Origin: an uncultured Clostridia bacterium
GTDB lineage: Bacteria > Bacillota > Clostridia > Oscillospirales > Acutalibacteraceae
Assembly (NCBI GenBank): GCA_947623765.1
Contig: CANQIG010000003.1
Coordinates: 1 to 26,918, forward strand
Reading direction: 5' to 3'
Length of the DNA stretch: 26,918 nt
The notes under the pieces were generated by a model. It worked only from the letters and a program-made list of their open reading frames with translations, was not told where the DNA came from and made no database searches. Position numbers and translations under genes: made by a program. The first letter of the stretch is position 1. Every line of letters starts with the position of its first letter. Shown in pieces: positions 6,111 through 13,989 of the stretch.

Positions 6111-7654
6111 GAGGATGCTCCTTTTTTCTCCCCGAGGGCGAGTGCGCGCACGAGTTCGGCGACGCGCGGGAGCGCCGCGCCGTCGTCGTTGGAGCGCGCG
6201 TTTTCCCGGAACGCCGGGAGCCGCTCGGGGGCAAGATCGTTTTGGGAGAGGACCCGCGCGAGCTCCTCCGTGGTGCGGACGAGCGGGCCGGGCAGAAGGT
6301 CGCGGGGGTCGAAATAGAAGTCGCGCTGCGCGGTATACGCTTCGAGATCGAACGCGTAGAGCACCGTGGGCAGCCCGAGGATCGCCGCCTCGAAGACGCA
6401 CGAGGAGTAGTCCGTCACGAGGACGTCCGCCGCAAAGAGCAGGTCGTTCAGCGCGTCCGTGTCGGAGCAGTCGGCGAAGCGGTGCGCGAGATCCGGCGCG
6501 GCGTGGAACCGCTCCGAAAGGTACGGGTGCATCTTCACCGCGAGGACTGTGTCCTCCGGGAGCGCGCGCAGCAGATCGTCCACGGGAAAGCGGTCCGTCG
6601 GATAATACGCGCTGCCGTTCCCGCCGCCCCGGAAGGTCGGCGCGAAGAGCACGACGCGCTTTTGGAGAAAGCCGGGATGCGCGCGAAAGAAGCGGTCCCG
6701 CGCCGCCTGCCGCGCGGCGCTGTCGAACAGCGCATCGCAGGTCGGCGTGCCGAGCGGATACACGCAGCGGCTCGGGATGCCGAAGCCCTCCGCGTAGCAG
6801 AGCACGTCGCGGTCCCCCGCGACGGTCGCCGCGTCGTACTGCCGGTGATTTTTGGAGCTCTGCACGAGAGACGTGTCATGGCTGAGCCGCGAGAACCCGA
6901 CGGTCTTCAGCGACCCCGCCGCGTGCCAGAGCTGCACGGTCTGCCGGCCCTTGCGCCGGGGGACGTAGCTCAAAAAGAGATAGTAGTCGTCGACGACGAT
7001 CACTGCGGACGAGGCATGCAGCCGGAAAAAGCGCAGCAGGTTCTTCGGGGAGAACCGAGGCCCGTGCGCGAGGACGCGCAGCTCGAGCGCGTGATCGTTT
7101 TGGAGCGCGCCATAGACCAGCGCGGCGTTCCCCGAAAGCGCGCTCCCGCGTTCCGTGCAGAACGCGATCCGGCCCGGCTTCGGGCGCACGAGATAAAACG
7201 GCAGGTACAGCGCGCGCACCAGAACGGCGGCGAGGCGCTTCTTCTGCTCCTTTCGGTTGAGCGCGGGGAAGGCGAGCAGGTTCCGCAGGCCAGGACGCAG
7301 AGAGACGGGCCTTGCAGGCAGCAGGCCGGTCTCCGCCTCTGCGTTTTCCACAGTCCATCCCGGGAAGGTCCCGGAGAGCGAAAACGGGACCGGCTCCATG
7401 TTCCGCAGCAGGACGAGCCGGAGCGCGGAGAGGCGCTTTACGTCCCGAAAGAGATTCCAGAGTTCATAGGTATACGACGCTGTGCGCGTCCCATCCGCCT
7501 GCTCTGCCATGGGGAGCGGGAGGACGCGGTCCTCGTCCCTCGCAAAAAAGCGCACGGAGAACCGGGGACGGGATGCGGTCTCCGAAAGCGGGAAGGAAAG
7601 GCGCAGCGTGAGTTTCAGCCCGTCGAGCGCACCGAAAAGAGCGACCGGCCTCAT
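6107..7654 (-). CDS. CDP-glycerol glycerophosphotransferase, TagF-like, middle gene
   Basis: Second of three paralogous teichoic-acid glycerophosphotransferases. The 515-residue protein has an N-terminal domain of about 130 residues and a GT-B transferase domain with LWHAAGSLKTVGFSR (His244), LAVKMHPYLS (His376) and VLVTDYSSCVFEA (Asp415). The spacing and wording of these motifs closely match the downstream gene, suggesting an in-operon duplication. Unlike that gene it has only a short amphipathic, hydrophobic stretch (about 141-156) before the catalytic domain. The ATG at 7654 overlaps the upstream stop as ATGA and has GGGGAG ahead. The frame remains open upstream, but only across the preceding gene. 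Confidence 0.88.
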   Translation of the reverse strand: MRPVALFGALDGLKLTLRLSFPLSETASRPRFSVRFFARDEDRVLPLPMAEQADGTRTASYTYELWNLFRDVKRLSALRLVLLRNMEPVPFSLSGTFPGWTVENAEAETGLLPARPVSLRPGLRNLLAFPALNRKEQKKRLAAVLVRALYLPFYLVRPKPGRIAFCTERGSALSGNAALVYGALQNDHALELRVLAHGPRFSPKNLLRFFRLHASSAVIVVDDYYLFLSYVPRRKGRQTVQLWHAAGSLKTVGFSRLSHDTSLVQSSKNHRQYDAATVAGDRDVLCYAEGFGIPSRCVYPLGTPTCDALFDSAARQAARDRFFRAHPGFLQKRVVLFAPTFRGGGNGSAYYPTDRFPVDDLLRALPEDTVLAVKMHPYLSERFHAAPDLAHRFADCSDTDALNDLLFAADVLVTDYSSCVFEAAILGLPTVLYAFDLEAYTAQRDFYFDPRDLLPGPLVRTTEELARVLSQNDLAPERLPAFRENARSNDDGAALPRVAELVRALALGEKKGASS

Positions 7655-8790
7655 GGGGCGTTCTCCCCGAGGTGTTCGAGAATGAGCGATGCGATGCGCT
7701 CGGCACAGTGCGTGTCGCGCGTCTCCACCTGCGTGTCCCGGAAGGACAGGAGCGCGTCCATGTCGTAGACGCCCGTGCGCATCGCTTCGGCGAGGCGGTC
7801 GGCGTCGCGGAACGAGCATCGGGGCATTTGCAGGAGCGGGTTGAAATTCAGCCCCTGCGCGGCCTCGTAGTCGTCGAGATCGGGAACGTAGAACCAGACG
7901 CGCTTCCCGAGGAGGCTCGCCTCGATGGAGATCGCGGAGTAATCGGTGACGACGTCGTCCGCCGCGGCGAGCAGCGTGAACGTGCCGATCCCCGGGCAGG
8001 TGAAAAGGCCGTCCGAAGCGCCGGGACGTTCGAGATCCAGCGGATGGAGCCGGGTGATCAGCGCGAAGCCCGCGCCTTGGACGGCTTCGGCGAGCGGCGC
8101 GGTCTGCGGGAACGCCCCGCGCCGGAAGGTCGGCGCGTAGAGGACGATGCGCTTCCCCGAAAGCTGCGGGTACCGCTTCAAAAGCCGCGCGCGGCACTTC
8201 GCGGGGTTCAGCTTCAGGATCGCGTCGACGCGCGGGATCCCGAGCACGCGGACCTGCTCGCGCCGCACGCCGAACGCCTCGGCGTAAATGTCCGCCGTGC
8301 GGCGGCTGGCCGCGAGGACACAGCTGTAATTTTTGTGCATGGACATTTTTTCGGCGATGTCGCCGTCGCGCCCGGCGCTTTTCGAGACGGACTGCAGGCC
8401 GAATTTTTTGATCGCGCCGAGCGAATGCCAGACCTGCAGGACGAAGAGCTCCCTGCGCTGGCGGAGCATACTGACCGGGATCTCGTACCCGTCGACGACG
8501 CAGACGCGCGCCGTCGCGAGGTGATACGCGCAGCGCAGCAGATGGAAGCCGTACAGGAATTTTTGCCCGAAGCCGTCCCCGAGCTCCCGGCAGAGGAAGA
8601 CGGTCTTCGCGCGGCAGCCTGCGCGGCGCAGCGCTTTTTCGATCTGGAGGAAGTCCGGCCGCACCTCGTTCGACTGCCGGCTCATCATGACGATCTTCTC
8701 CTGCAGGGGGAGGCATTTCAGCGCCGCGTAGAGCGCGCCGTAAACGGCCCGGAACAGGTCGATGCAAAGGAGCAGGATCTTCTTTTTCAC
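7651..8790 (-). CDS. CDP-glycerol glycerophosphotransferase, TagB-like, first gene
   Basis: First gene of the teichoic operon. At 379 residues it is the length of TagB, which primes the linkage unit with the first glycerol phosphate. It lacks the N-terminal domain of its two neighbours and begins with a hydrophobic/amphipathic helix (KKKILLLCIDLFRAVYGALY). Catalytic-type motifs are VWHSLGAIKKFGLQ (His122), ITRLHP (His249) and VVTDYSAISIEA (Asp283). Its motif variants (KKFGLQ rather than KTVGFSR, MHKNYS rather than NHRQYD) set it apart from the other two, supporting a separate step. GTG 8790 is chosen because AAAGGAGGAGG lies eight bases upstream. TagB as opposed to another family member is inference. 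Confidence 0.85.
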   Translation of the reverse strand: MKKKILLLCIDLFRAVYGALYAALKCLPLQEKIVMMSRQSNEVRPDFLQIEKALRRAGCRAKTVFLCRELGDGFGQKFLYGFHLLRCAYHLATARVCVVDGYEIPVSMLRQRRELFVLQVWHSLGAIKKFGLQSVSKSAGRDGDIAEKMSMHKNYSCVLAASRRTADIYAEAFGVRREQVRVLGIPRVDAILKLNPAKCRARLLKRYPQLSGKRIVLYAPTFRRGAFPQTAPLAEAVQGAGFALITRLHPLDLERPGASDGLFTCPGIGTFTLLAAADDVVTDYSAISIEASLLGKRVWFYVPDLDDYEAAQGLNFNPLLQMPRCSFRDADRLAEAMRTGVYDMDALLSFRDTQVETRDTHCAERIASLILEHLGENAP

Positions 8791-8846
8791 GGGGCGCGCC
8801 TCCTCCTTTTGGAAGATCTTCCGGCGGACATACCAGAACAGCTTAC

Positions 8847-8855
8847 AGTATAACA
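8847..8855 (-). promoter_or_regulatory. Extended -10 promoter of the teichoic operon
   Basis: On the minus strand TGT-TATACT provides an extended -10 box (TATACT at 8852-8847, TG at 8855-8854). No good -35 is seen at the right distance. It lies 57 bases upstream of the first operon gene. Confidence 0.55.
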
Positions 8856-8949
8856 CAAAATCCGGCCGAAAGCTATGCTTTCGACACAAAATTTTGGATT
8901 TTTTTCTTTTTCGCGGAGAAAGCCTTGCGCACCGGGCGGACACGCCCCG

Positions 8950-8957
8950 CATACTAT
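8950..8957 (+). promoter_or_regulatory. Possible sigma-E -10 box of the cotJ operon
   Basis: CATACTAT differs by one base from the sigma-E -10 consensus CATACAnT. The mother-cell factor sigma-E drives cotJ in Bacillus subtilis. A -35 element is not clear, so this is tentative. Confidence 0.35.
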
Positions 8958-8999
8958 GCTGGTAGCCGGACGTGCTGTCCGGCGGAAAGGAGCCAGCAT
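8956..8999 (+). promoter_or_regulatory. Inverted repeats in the cotJA leader
   Basis: CCGGAC (8966-8971) and GTCCGG (8977-8982) form a hairpin just ahead of the AAAGGAG ribosome binding site. ATGCTGG (8956-8962) and CCAGCAT (8993-8999) would form an outer stem ending against the TTG start and holding the binding site in its loop. If transcription starts from the box at 8950, the outer left arm is only partly transcribed and the inner hairpin caps the mRNA. Confidence 0.45.
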
Positions 9000-9000
9000 T

Positions 9001-9204
9001 TTGGCAGAGATCATGAAGGGGCAGTCCTGCCCCGTACGCGGCGCGGCGTCTCCGCTGCCCGAAGACACCGTCCCCGCGATGGCGTATGTGCCGTTCCAGC
9101 AGTGGGGACAGATCTACGAGCAGGCGGAGCGCGCGCTGGACGCCGGGACGCTGTTCCCGGTCCTCGACAAGCCGTTTTACGGAAGGGAGGGCGCGCCGAG
9201 ATGA
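9001..9204 (+). CDS. cotJA: Spore coat associated protein CotJA
   Basis: CotJA is a small protein needed for assembly of CotJC into the spore coat. The C-terminal half carries the family pattern AYVPFQQWGQIYEQAERALDAGTLFPVLDKPF. The product is 67 residues from the TTG at 9001, which has AAAGGAG eight bases upstream. An ATG at 9013 is in frame but less well placed. The stop overlaps the cotJB start as ATGA. This is the first gene of the complete three-gene cotJ operon and a strong indication that the organism forms endospores. Confidence 0.9.
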   Translation: MAEIMKGQSCPVRGAASPLPEDTVPAMAYVPFQQWGQIYEQAERALDAGTLFPVLDKPFYGREGAPR

Positions 9205-9455
9205 ACGAACAGATGCGGTTGAAGCGGCGGATCTCCGCCGTGGGCTTTGCCATGTGGGAGCTGCATCTCTATCTCGACTCCCACCCCTACTGCGCGGATG
9301 CGGCGAAGAACCTCGCCGAGTACCGCGACCAGTACAAGAAGCTGACGGCCGAATATGAGGAAAAATACGGCCCGGTGAACGAGACGTCCAGAAACACGAG
9401 CCGGTGGGCGTGGGTCAGCGGCCCGTGGCCGTGGGAAGCGGAGGCGAACGACTGA
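9201..9455 (+). CDS. cotJB: Spore coat protein CotJB
   Basis: CotJB is a small coat protein encoded between cotJA and cotJC and deposited with them in the inner coat. The 84-residue product has the family features AVGFAMWELHLYLDSHP near the N-terminus, DAAKNLAEYRDQYKKL in a helical centre and WVSGPWPWE near the C-terminus, a signature of CotJB. It overlaps cotJA by four bases (ATGA) and cotJC by one base (TGATG), which implies translational coupling and fixed stoichiometry. Confidence 0.93.
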   Translation: MNEQMRLKRRISAVGFAMWELHLYLDSHPYCADAAKNLAEYRDQYKKLTAEYEEKYGPVNETSRNTSRWAWVSGPWPWEAEAND

Positions 9456-10066
9456 TGTGGATCTATGAGAAGAAGCTCCAGTACCCGGTGAAGATCAAGA
9501 ATCCGAACCCCGCGCTCGCAAAGATCATCATCAGCCAGTACGGCGGGCCGCACGGGGAGATTGGCGCGTCGCTGCGCTATTTGAGCCAGCGGTACTCCAT
9601 GCCGTACCCGGAGCTGCGCGCAATCTTGACCGACGTCGGCACAGAAGAACTCGCGCACCTCGAGATGGTGGGCGCGATCGTCTACCAGCTCACGCGGGAC
9701 CTCACGCCGGAGGAGATCCAGAAGCAGGGCTTCGACGCGTACTTCGTCGACCATACCACCGGCGTGTACCCGGTCGCGGCGTCGGGCGCGCCGTTCAACG
9801 CGAATATGTTCGCCGTGACGGGCGACACGCTCGCCGACCTGAACGAGGATCTCGCCGCCGAGCAGAAGGCGCGCGTCACGTACGACAACATCCTCCGCTT
9901 TGCCGACGACCCCGACGTGCGGGACCCGATCAAGTTCCTGCGCGAGCGCGAGATCGTCCACTACCAGCGGTTCGGGGAGGGTTTGCGTATCGCGACCGAC
10001 CGTCTCGATTCCAAGAACTTCTACGCGTTCAATCCCAGCTTTGACCGGGTGAACCCCAAAAAGTGA
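9455..10066 (+). CDS. cotJC: Spore coat protein CotJC, manganese catalase family
   Basis: CotJC belongs to the dimanganese catalase family and is a spore coat component that may detoxify peroxide. The 203-residue protein keeps ferritin-like metal ligands in helix positions: Glu35 (GGPHGEIGASLRY), Glu65 and His68 (TEELAHLE), Glu136 (AAEQKAR) and His169 (EREIVHYQRF). The full ligand set suggests an active centre, not merely a structural relic; that is inference. The C-terminal FYAFNPSFD is typical of CotJC. It is the last gene of the operon and is followed by a GC-rich terminator. Confidence 0.95.
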   Translation: MWIYEKKLQYPVKIKNPNPALAKIIISQYGGPHGEIGASLRYLSQRYSMPYPELRAILTDVGTEELAHLEMVGAIVYQLTRDLTPEEIQKQGFDAYFVDHTTGVYPVAASGAPFNANMFAVTGDTLADLNEDLAAEQKARVTYDNILRFADDPDVRDPIKFLREREIVHYQRFGEGLRIATDRLDSKNFYAFNPSFDRVNPKK

Positions 10067-10072
10067 CCGTCG

Positions 10073-10102
10073 CCGCCCCGCCCCTCCCGGGCGGGGCGGT
10101 TT
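10073..10102 (+). terminator. Terminator after cotJC
   Basis: A perfect 11-pair stem, CCGCCCCGCCC (10073-10083) with GGGCGGGGCGG (10089-10099), has a five-base loop and is followed by TTT. The T run is short but the stem is very strong. It begins 6 bases after the cotJC stop. Confidence 0.75.
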
Positions 10103-10149
10103 CGCGCGGGAGGGACGGCCGTCCCGGCGCTCGAAAAAAATGGAAGAAT

Positions 10150-10640
10150 GAGCGGGTACATAGGGCGAACAAGAAAAAGGAGGACTGTGGTGCGGAAATC
10201 TTTGAGGGCGCAGGCGTGGGCAAGCGAAGGAGGTCGCGGGGCAGGCCAACGGCGGACGCGGCTCGGGGAGGAGGCCGGGAGCGTGGAAGCGGGCGCGGGC
10301 GGCGCGCGTGGGGAAGTGCGGAGGCCAAAGAAAAAGAGAGCGACGCGCAGGCAGGAACAAGAGAAGGAGATTGTGGGCGGGTCAATGGAGGGCCCAGTTC
10401 GGGGCAGTGGGAATGAAAACGCGAATAAACGGAAAAGGGAGCGGGTACATAGGGCGAAAAGCAGAAGAAAGTCTAGGCTGCGGGGATGTTTGGCGGGCTC
10501 GGGCGGTAAAGGGTGAAAAAGGTCGCGGGGCTGCTCATGGGCGGGTTCGGTCCGGGGAGGAGGCCGGGAGCGTGGAAGCTGGCGCGGGCGGTGTGTAAGG
10601 GGAAGCGCAGAGGCCATTGAAAAAGCGAGCGCGGCGCAGG
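10150..10640 (+). repeat. Diverged tandem repeat, period 289, purine-rich
   Basis: Two colinear copies lie end to end. GAGCGGGTACATAGGGCGAA occurs at 10150-10169 and again at 10439-10458. A 26-base block starting GGGGAGGAGGCCGGGAGCGT occurs at 10265 and 10554. GGTCGCGGGGC recurs near 10234 and 10521. All pairs are offset by about 289 bases, with ungapped but diverged sequence between. The + strand is heavily G and A rich. The roughly 550 bases from 10103 to 10660 hold no gene that I can support: frames are open by base composition, encode Arg/Pro-rich low-complexity peptides, and lack convincing start sites. Confidence 0.8.
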
Positions 10641-10673
10641 CGGACCGATTTACTAAAATTATCCCGAAAAGAA

Positions 10674-10702
10674 TTGCAAATTTTGGGAAAGTATAGTATA
10701 CT
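10674..10702 (+). promoter_or_regulatory. Sigma-A promoter of the large phosphorylase gene
   Basis: TTGCAA (10674-10679), a 17-base spacer and TATACT (10697-10702). A leader hairpin, CCGGCT (10716-10721) with AGCCGG (10736-10741), follows and stands directly ahead of the ribosome binding site. Confidence 0.8.
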
Positions 10703-10761
10703 GAAACTGAATATTCCGGCTTTCGGTGCGCGAAGAGCCGGGGAGGAAAGGATGACAAGAG

Positions 10762-13700
10762 ATGTTCGATCAGACCGGAAGATTTATCATCGACCATTTT
10801 CATCGGAAAAACGCCTTTTCGAGCTTCCTGCCCGGCGTCGCCGGGGAAAAGGGCATCCCGATCTGGTGCTTCTATGTGAACCGGGGACAGGCGGTCTGTT
10901 CCTTCGGCGCGGGCGATAAGGAGCACCCCATCATGGAGTTCAGCCCGGCCCACGTCGCGTATCAGGAGGTCGCGCTCAAGGGCTTCCGCACCTTCGTCCG
11001 GGCGGACGGCGCGTACCTCGAGCCGTTCCGTCCGACGGACGGCGAAAACGCGTCCATGCACATCGGCATGAACGAACTGCTCCTGGAGGAGACCTTCGCA
11101 AAGCCCGCGCTGCAGTTCCGGGTCCGGTATTTCACGCTGCCCGAGGAGCCCGTCGGCGCGCTGATGCGCGAGCTCATCATCGAGAATGTCGGGGAGGCGG
11201 CGCAGCGCCTCGAGGTGCTCGACGGGATGCCCGCGCTGCTCACCTACGGCACGAGCTCCACCATCATGAAGGTCATGACGCAGACGCATAAGGCGTGGAT
11301 GCAGGTGGAGGACGTGGAGACGCGCCTGCCGTATTACCGGCTCCGCGCGTCGAGCGAGGACACCGCGGAGATCCACGAGATCAAAGAGGGGCATTTCGCG
11401 TTCGGCTTCACGCCGGACGGCGTGCTCCTCCCGGTGATCGCCGACCCCGCCGTCGTCTTCGACTACAACCTCGCGCTGACCGAGGCGACCGGCTTCCGCG
11501 GGACGCCGCTCTCCGAGCTGCTGGAAAAGCCGCAGATGACCTCGAACAACGTGCCGACCGCGTTCTTCGCGGCGGAGAAAACGCTCGCGCCCGGGGAATC
11601 CCTCGTGCTCCGGGAGGCGTTCGGGTATGTGGCGGAGAAGGACGTCCTGCCGGGGATCGCGGCGCGTCTTTCGGCGCCGGGCGTCTTCGACGAAAAGCAC
11701 CGGCGCGCCGTGGAGCTCGCGCAGCGCATCACCGACGGCATCGCGACGAAGACCGCCGACCCGGTGTTCGATGCCTACTGCCGTCAGACCTTCCTCGACA
11801 ACATCCTGCGCGGCGGCTATCCGGTCCAGATCGGCGGGAAGGTGTTCTACGTCTATTCGAGAAAGCACGGCGACATCGAGCGCGACTACAATTTCTTCCA
11901 GATGCTGCCCGAATACTATTCGCAGGGCAACGCGAACTTCCGCGACATCAACCAGAACCGCCGAAGCGACCCGCTGTTTTCGCCGTTCGTCGGGGACCAC
12001 AACGTGCGGATCTTCATGGACTTGATCCAGCTCGACGGGTATAACCCGCTCGTCCTCGAGCGCGCAACGTTCTCCCTTTCGCCGGAAGCGGCGAAGGAGA
12101 CCGCCGCGCTTTGCGGCGGGGACGCGCGCCTGCTCGCGCTGCTAGAAAAGCCGTTCACGCCCGGCGCGCTCGCGACGCTGCTCGAAAAGATCGGCTGCGA
12201 AAACGCCGACGAGGTGCTCCAAAAGGCCGTGGAGAAGGCCGAGGGCGACATCAACGTCACGTTCGGTGAGGGGTACTGGATCGATCACTGGACCTACAAC
12301 CTCGATCTCATCGAGAGCTTCCTTGCGGTGTTCCCGGAGAAGGAGGAGAAGCTCCTCTTTGACGACGGGAGCTATAAATATTACGAATCCCACGCGACGG
12401 TGAACCCGCGCGCCAAACGGTATGTGAAGACGGAAAAGGGCGTTCGGCAGTACGGCGGCGTCACGCCGCGCGCCGCCTCGCGCAGCTGGGCGGCGGCGGA
12501 CCACGGGAACGGCGCGGAGTACCGGACGAACCTGATCTCGAAGCTCTTTGTCCTCGCGATGAACAAGGTCTCCGCGCTCGACCCGATGGGGATGGGTCTC
12601 GAGATGGAGGCCGGGAAACCCGGCTGGTACGACGCGCTGAACGGCCTGCCCGGTCTGCTGGGCTCTTCCGTTGCGGAGAGCTGCGAGCTCGTCCGCCTGA
12701 TCGATTACACGGAGGGCGCGCTCAAGCGATTCGAGCGCCCGGTGCGCATCCCGGCGGAGTGCATGGAGCTGATCGACGACATGGGCCGCAGCATGGAAAA
12801 GCTGCGGAACGGAACGCTTTCCCGGTTCGACTATTGGGACGCGGTCAACACGGCGAAGGAGCGGTACCGCGCGCAGACCGAGGACGGCATCGGCGGCGAG
12901 GAGGTCACACTGAGCGCTTCTGCTGCGGCTTCGCTGCTCGCGGAATGGAAGGCGCTGGTGCTCTCCGGCGTGGAGCGCGCGCGGACGTACGCGGGCGGCA
13001 TGACGCCCTGCTACTTCACCTATGCGGTGACGGATTACGAGGAAAAGGACGGCGCGATCCTGCCGAAGGCCTTCCGGGAGGAGCCGCTGCCGCTGTTCCT
13101 CGAGGGCGCGGTGCGCTACATGAAGATGCCGGGCGGCGCGCTCTCCGCGAAGGAGCTGCACGAAAAGGTGCGTTCCGGGCCGCTCTACGACGAAACGCTC
13201 AAAATGCTCAAGGTGAACGCGTCGCTGGCGGAAAGCTCCTACGAGCTCGGCCGCTGCCGGGCGTTTACGCCGGGCTGGCTCGAAAACGAGTCCATCTGGC
13301 TCCACATGGAGTATAAATACCTGCTCGGGCTGCTCCGCGCCGGGCTCTACACGGAGTTCTTCTCGGCGTTCCACGACGCCGGCGTGCCGTTCCTCTCGCC
13401 GGAGGCTTACGGCAGGAGCCCGCTCGAAAATTCCAGCTTCATCGCCTCCTCCGCGAACCCGAACCCGTCGCTGCGCGGCAAGGGCTTTGTGGCGCGGCTC
13501 TCTGGCTCCACGGCGGAGTTCATGCAGATCTGGCAGATCATGATGTTCGGAGAACGCCCCTTTGTGCTGGAGGACGGCGCGCTCGTCTTCCGTCCGGCGC
13601 CCGCGCTGCCGTCGTATCTCGTCGGCGAAAACGGCGTGGACTGCACGCTCCTCGGCGCGACCGCCGTGCACTACGACGCGAAGCAGGCGCTGGTCCCCGG

Positions 13701-13833
13701 CGGGTACAGCGTCTCCGAGATCGAGGTCGAATGGAACGGCGGCGCGTGCGAGCGCTTCTCCGGCGCGGTGCGCGGCGAAGCGGCTGAACGCCTCCGCGCG
13801 GGCGAGGCGGCCCGGATCACGGTGCGGTTTTGA
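10762..13833 (+). CDS. GH94/GH149/GH161-type glycoside phosphorylase (clan GH-Q)
   Basis: These enzymes phosphorolyse beta-linked glucosides or glucans, giving alpha-glucose 1-phosphate in the cytosol. The 1023-residue protein has no signal peptide. It starts with a beta-sandwich half (about 1-300) and continues into an (alpha/alpha)6-barrel part with YSRKHGDIERDYNFFQMLPE, GNANFRDINQNRR, GYWIDHWTYNLDLIE and MEAGKPGWYDALNGLPGLLG. Asp624 in the last motif aligns in context with the general-acid Asp of cellobiose phosphorylases. It is longer than classic GH94 enzymes (about 800), which favours the beta-1,3-glucan phosphorylase families GH149 or GH161. The ATG at 10762 has AAAGGA nine bases upstream; an ATG at 10752 is out of frame. 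Substrate is unproven. Confidence 0.72.
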   Translation: MFDQTGRFIIDHFHRKNAFSSFLPGVAGEKGIPIWCFYVNRGQAVCSFGAGDKEHPIMEFSPAHVAYQEVALKGFRTFVRADGAYLEPFRPTDGENASMHIGMNELLLEETFAKPALQFRVRYFTLPEEPVGALMRELIIENVGEAAQRLEVLDGMPALLTYGTSSTIMKVMTQTHKAWMQVEDVETRLPYYRLRASSEDTAEIHEIKEGHFAFGFTPDGVLLPVIADPAVVFDYNLALTEATGFRGTPLSELLEKPQMTSNNVPTAFFAAEKTLAPGESLVLREAFGYVAEKDVLPGIAARLSAPGVFDEKHRRAVELAQRITDGIATKTADPVFDAYCRQTFLDNILRGGYPVQIGGKVFYVYSRKHGDIERDYNFFQMLPEYYSQGNANFRDINQNRRSDPLFSPFVGDHNVRIFMDLIQLDGYNPLVLERATFSLSPEAAKETAALCGGDARLLALLEKPFTPGALATLLEKIGCENADEVLQKAVEKAEGDINVTFGEGYWIDHWTYNLDLIESFLAVFPEKEEKLLFDDGSYKYYESHATVNPRAKRYVKTEKGVRQYGGVTPRAASRSWAAADHGNGAEYRTNLISKLFVLAMNKVSALDPMGMGLEMEAGKPGWYDALNGLPGLLGSSVAESCELVRLIDYTEGALKRFERPVRIPAECMELIDDMGRSMEKLRNGTLSRFDYWDAVNTAKERYRAQTEDGIGGEEVTLSASAAASLLAEWKALVLSGVERARTYAGGMTPCYFTYAVTDYEEKDGAILPKAFREEPLPLFLEGAVRYMKMPGGALSAKELHEKVRSGPLYDETLKMLKVNASLAESSYELGRCRAFTPGWLENESIWLHMEYKYLLGLLRAGLYTEFFSAFHDAGVPFLSPEAYGRSPLENSSFIASSANPNPSLRGKGFVARLSGSTAEFMQIWQIMMFGERPFVLEDGALVFRPAPALPSYLVGENGVDCTLLGATAVHYDAKQALVPGGYSVSEIEVEWNGGACERFSGAVRGEAAERLRAGEAARITVRF

Positions 13834-13860
13834 TCTAAGACCGTTTTGAAAATCTCAGCG

Positions 13861-13891
13861 GGCAGAGGGACGCGCCGTCCCTCTGCCTTTT
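13861..13891 (+). terminator. Terminator after the large phosphorylase gene
   Basis: A perfect 12-pair stem, GGCAGAGGGACG (13861-13872) with CGTCCCTCTGCC (13876-13887), three-base loop, followed by TTTT. Confidence 0.9.
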
Positions 13892-13941
13892 GCGTGCTTT
13901 CGGGTTTTGTCGAATTCGGTCGAAAAACTTCGGACGCGGTC

Positions 13942-13970
13942 TTGCGCGGCGGGGAAGACACGGGTATAAT
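13942..13970 (+). promoter_or_regulatory. Sigma-A promoter of the 128-residue protein gene
   Basis: TTGCGC (13942-13947) and a perfect TATAAT (13965-13970) are separated by 17 bases, 19 bases before the start codon. Confidence 0.82.
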
Positions 13971-13989
13971 AGAGGCGGGAGGGATCGGT

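Noticed and set aside
10021..10598. Arg/Pro/Ser-rich frames on both strands in the purine-rich tract, similar between the two repeat copies on the minus strand
   Set aside because: Similarity follows from the ungapped 289-base DNA repeat; the copies are in different frames relative to each other, no start or binding site fits, and the frames run into cotJC or the phosphorylase gene without a boundary.
10150..10640. CRISPR array
   Set aside because: Only two repeats with a 289-base period and no regular short spacers.
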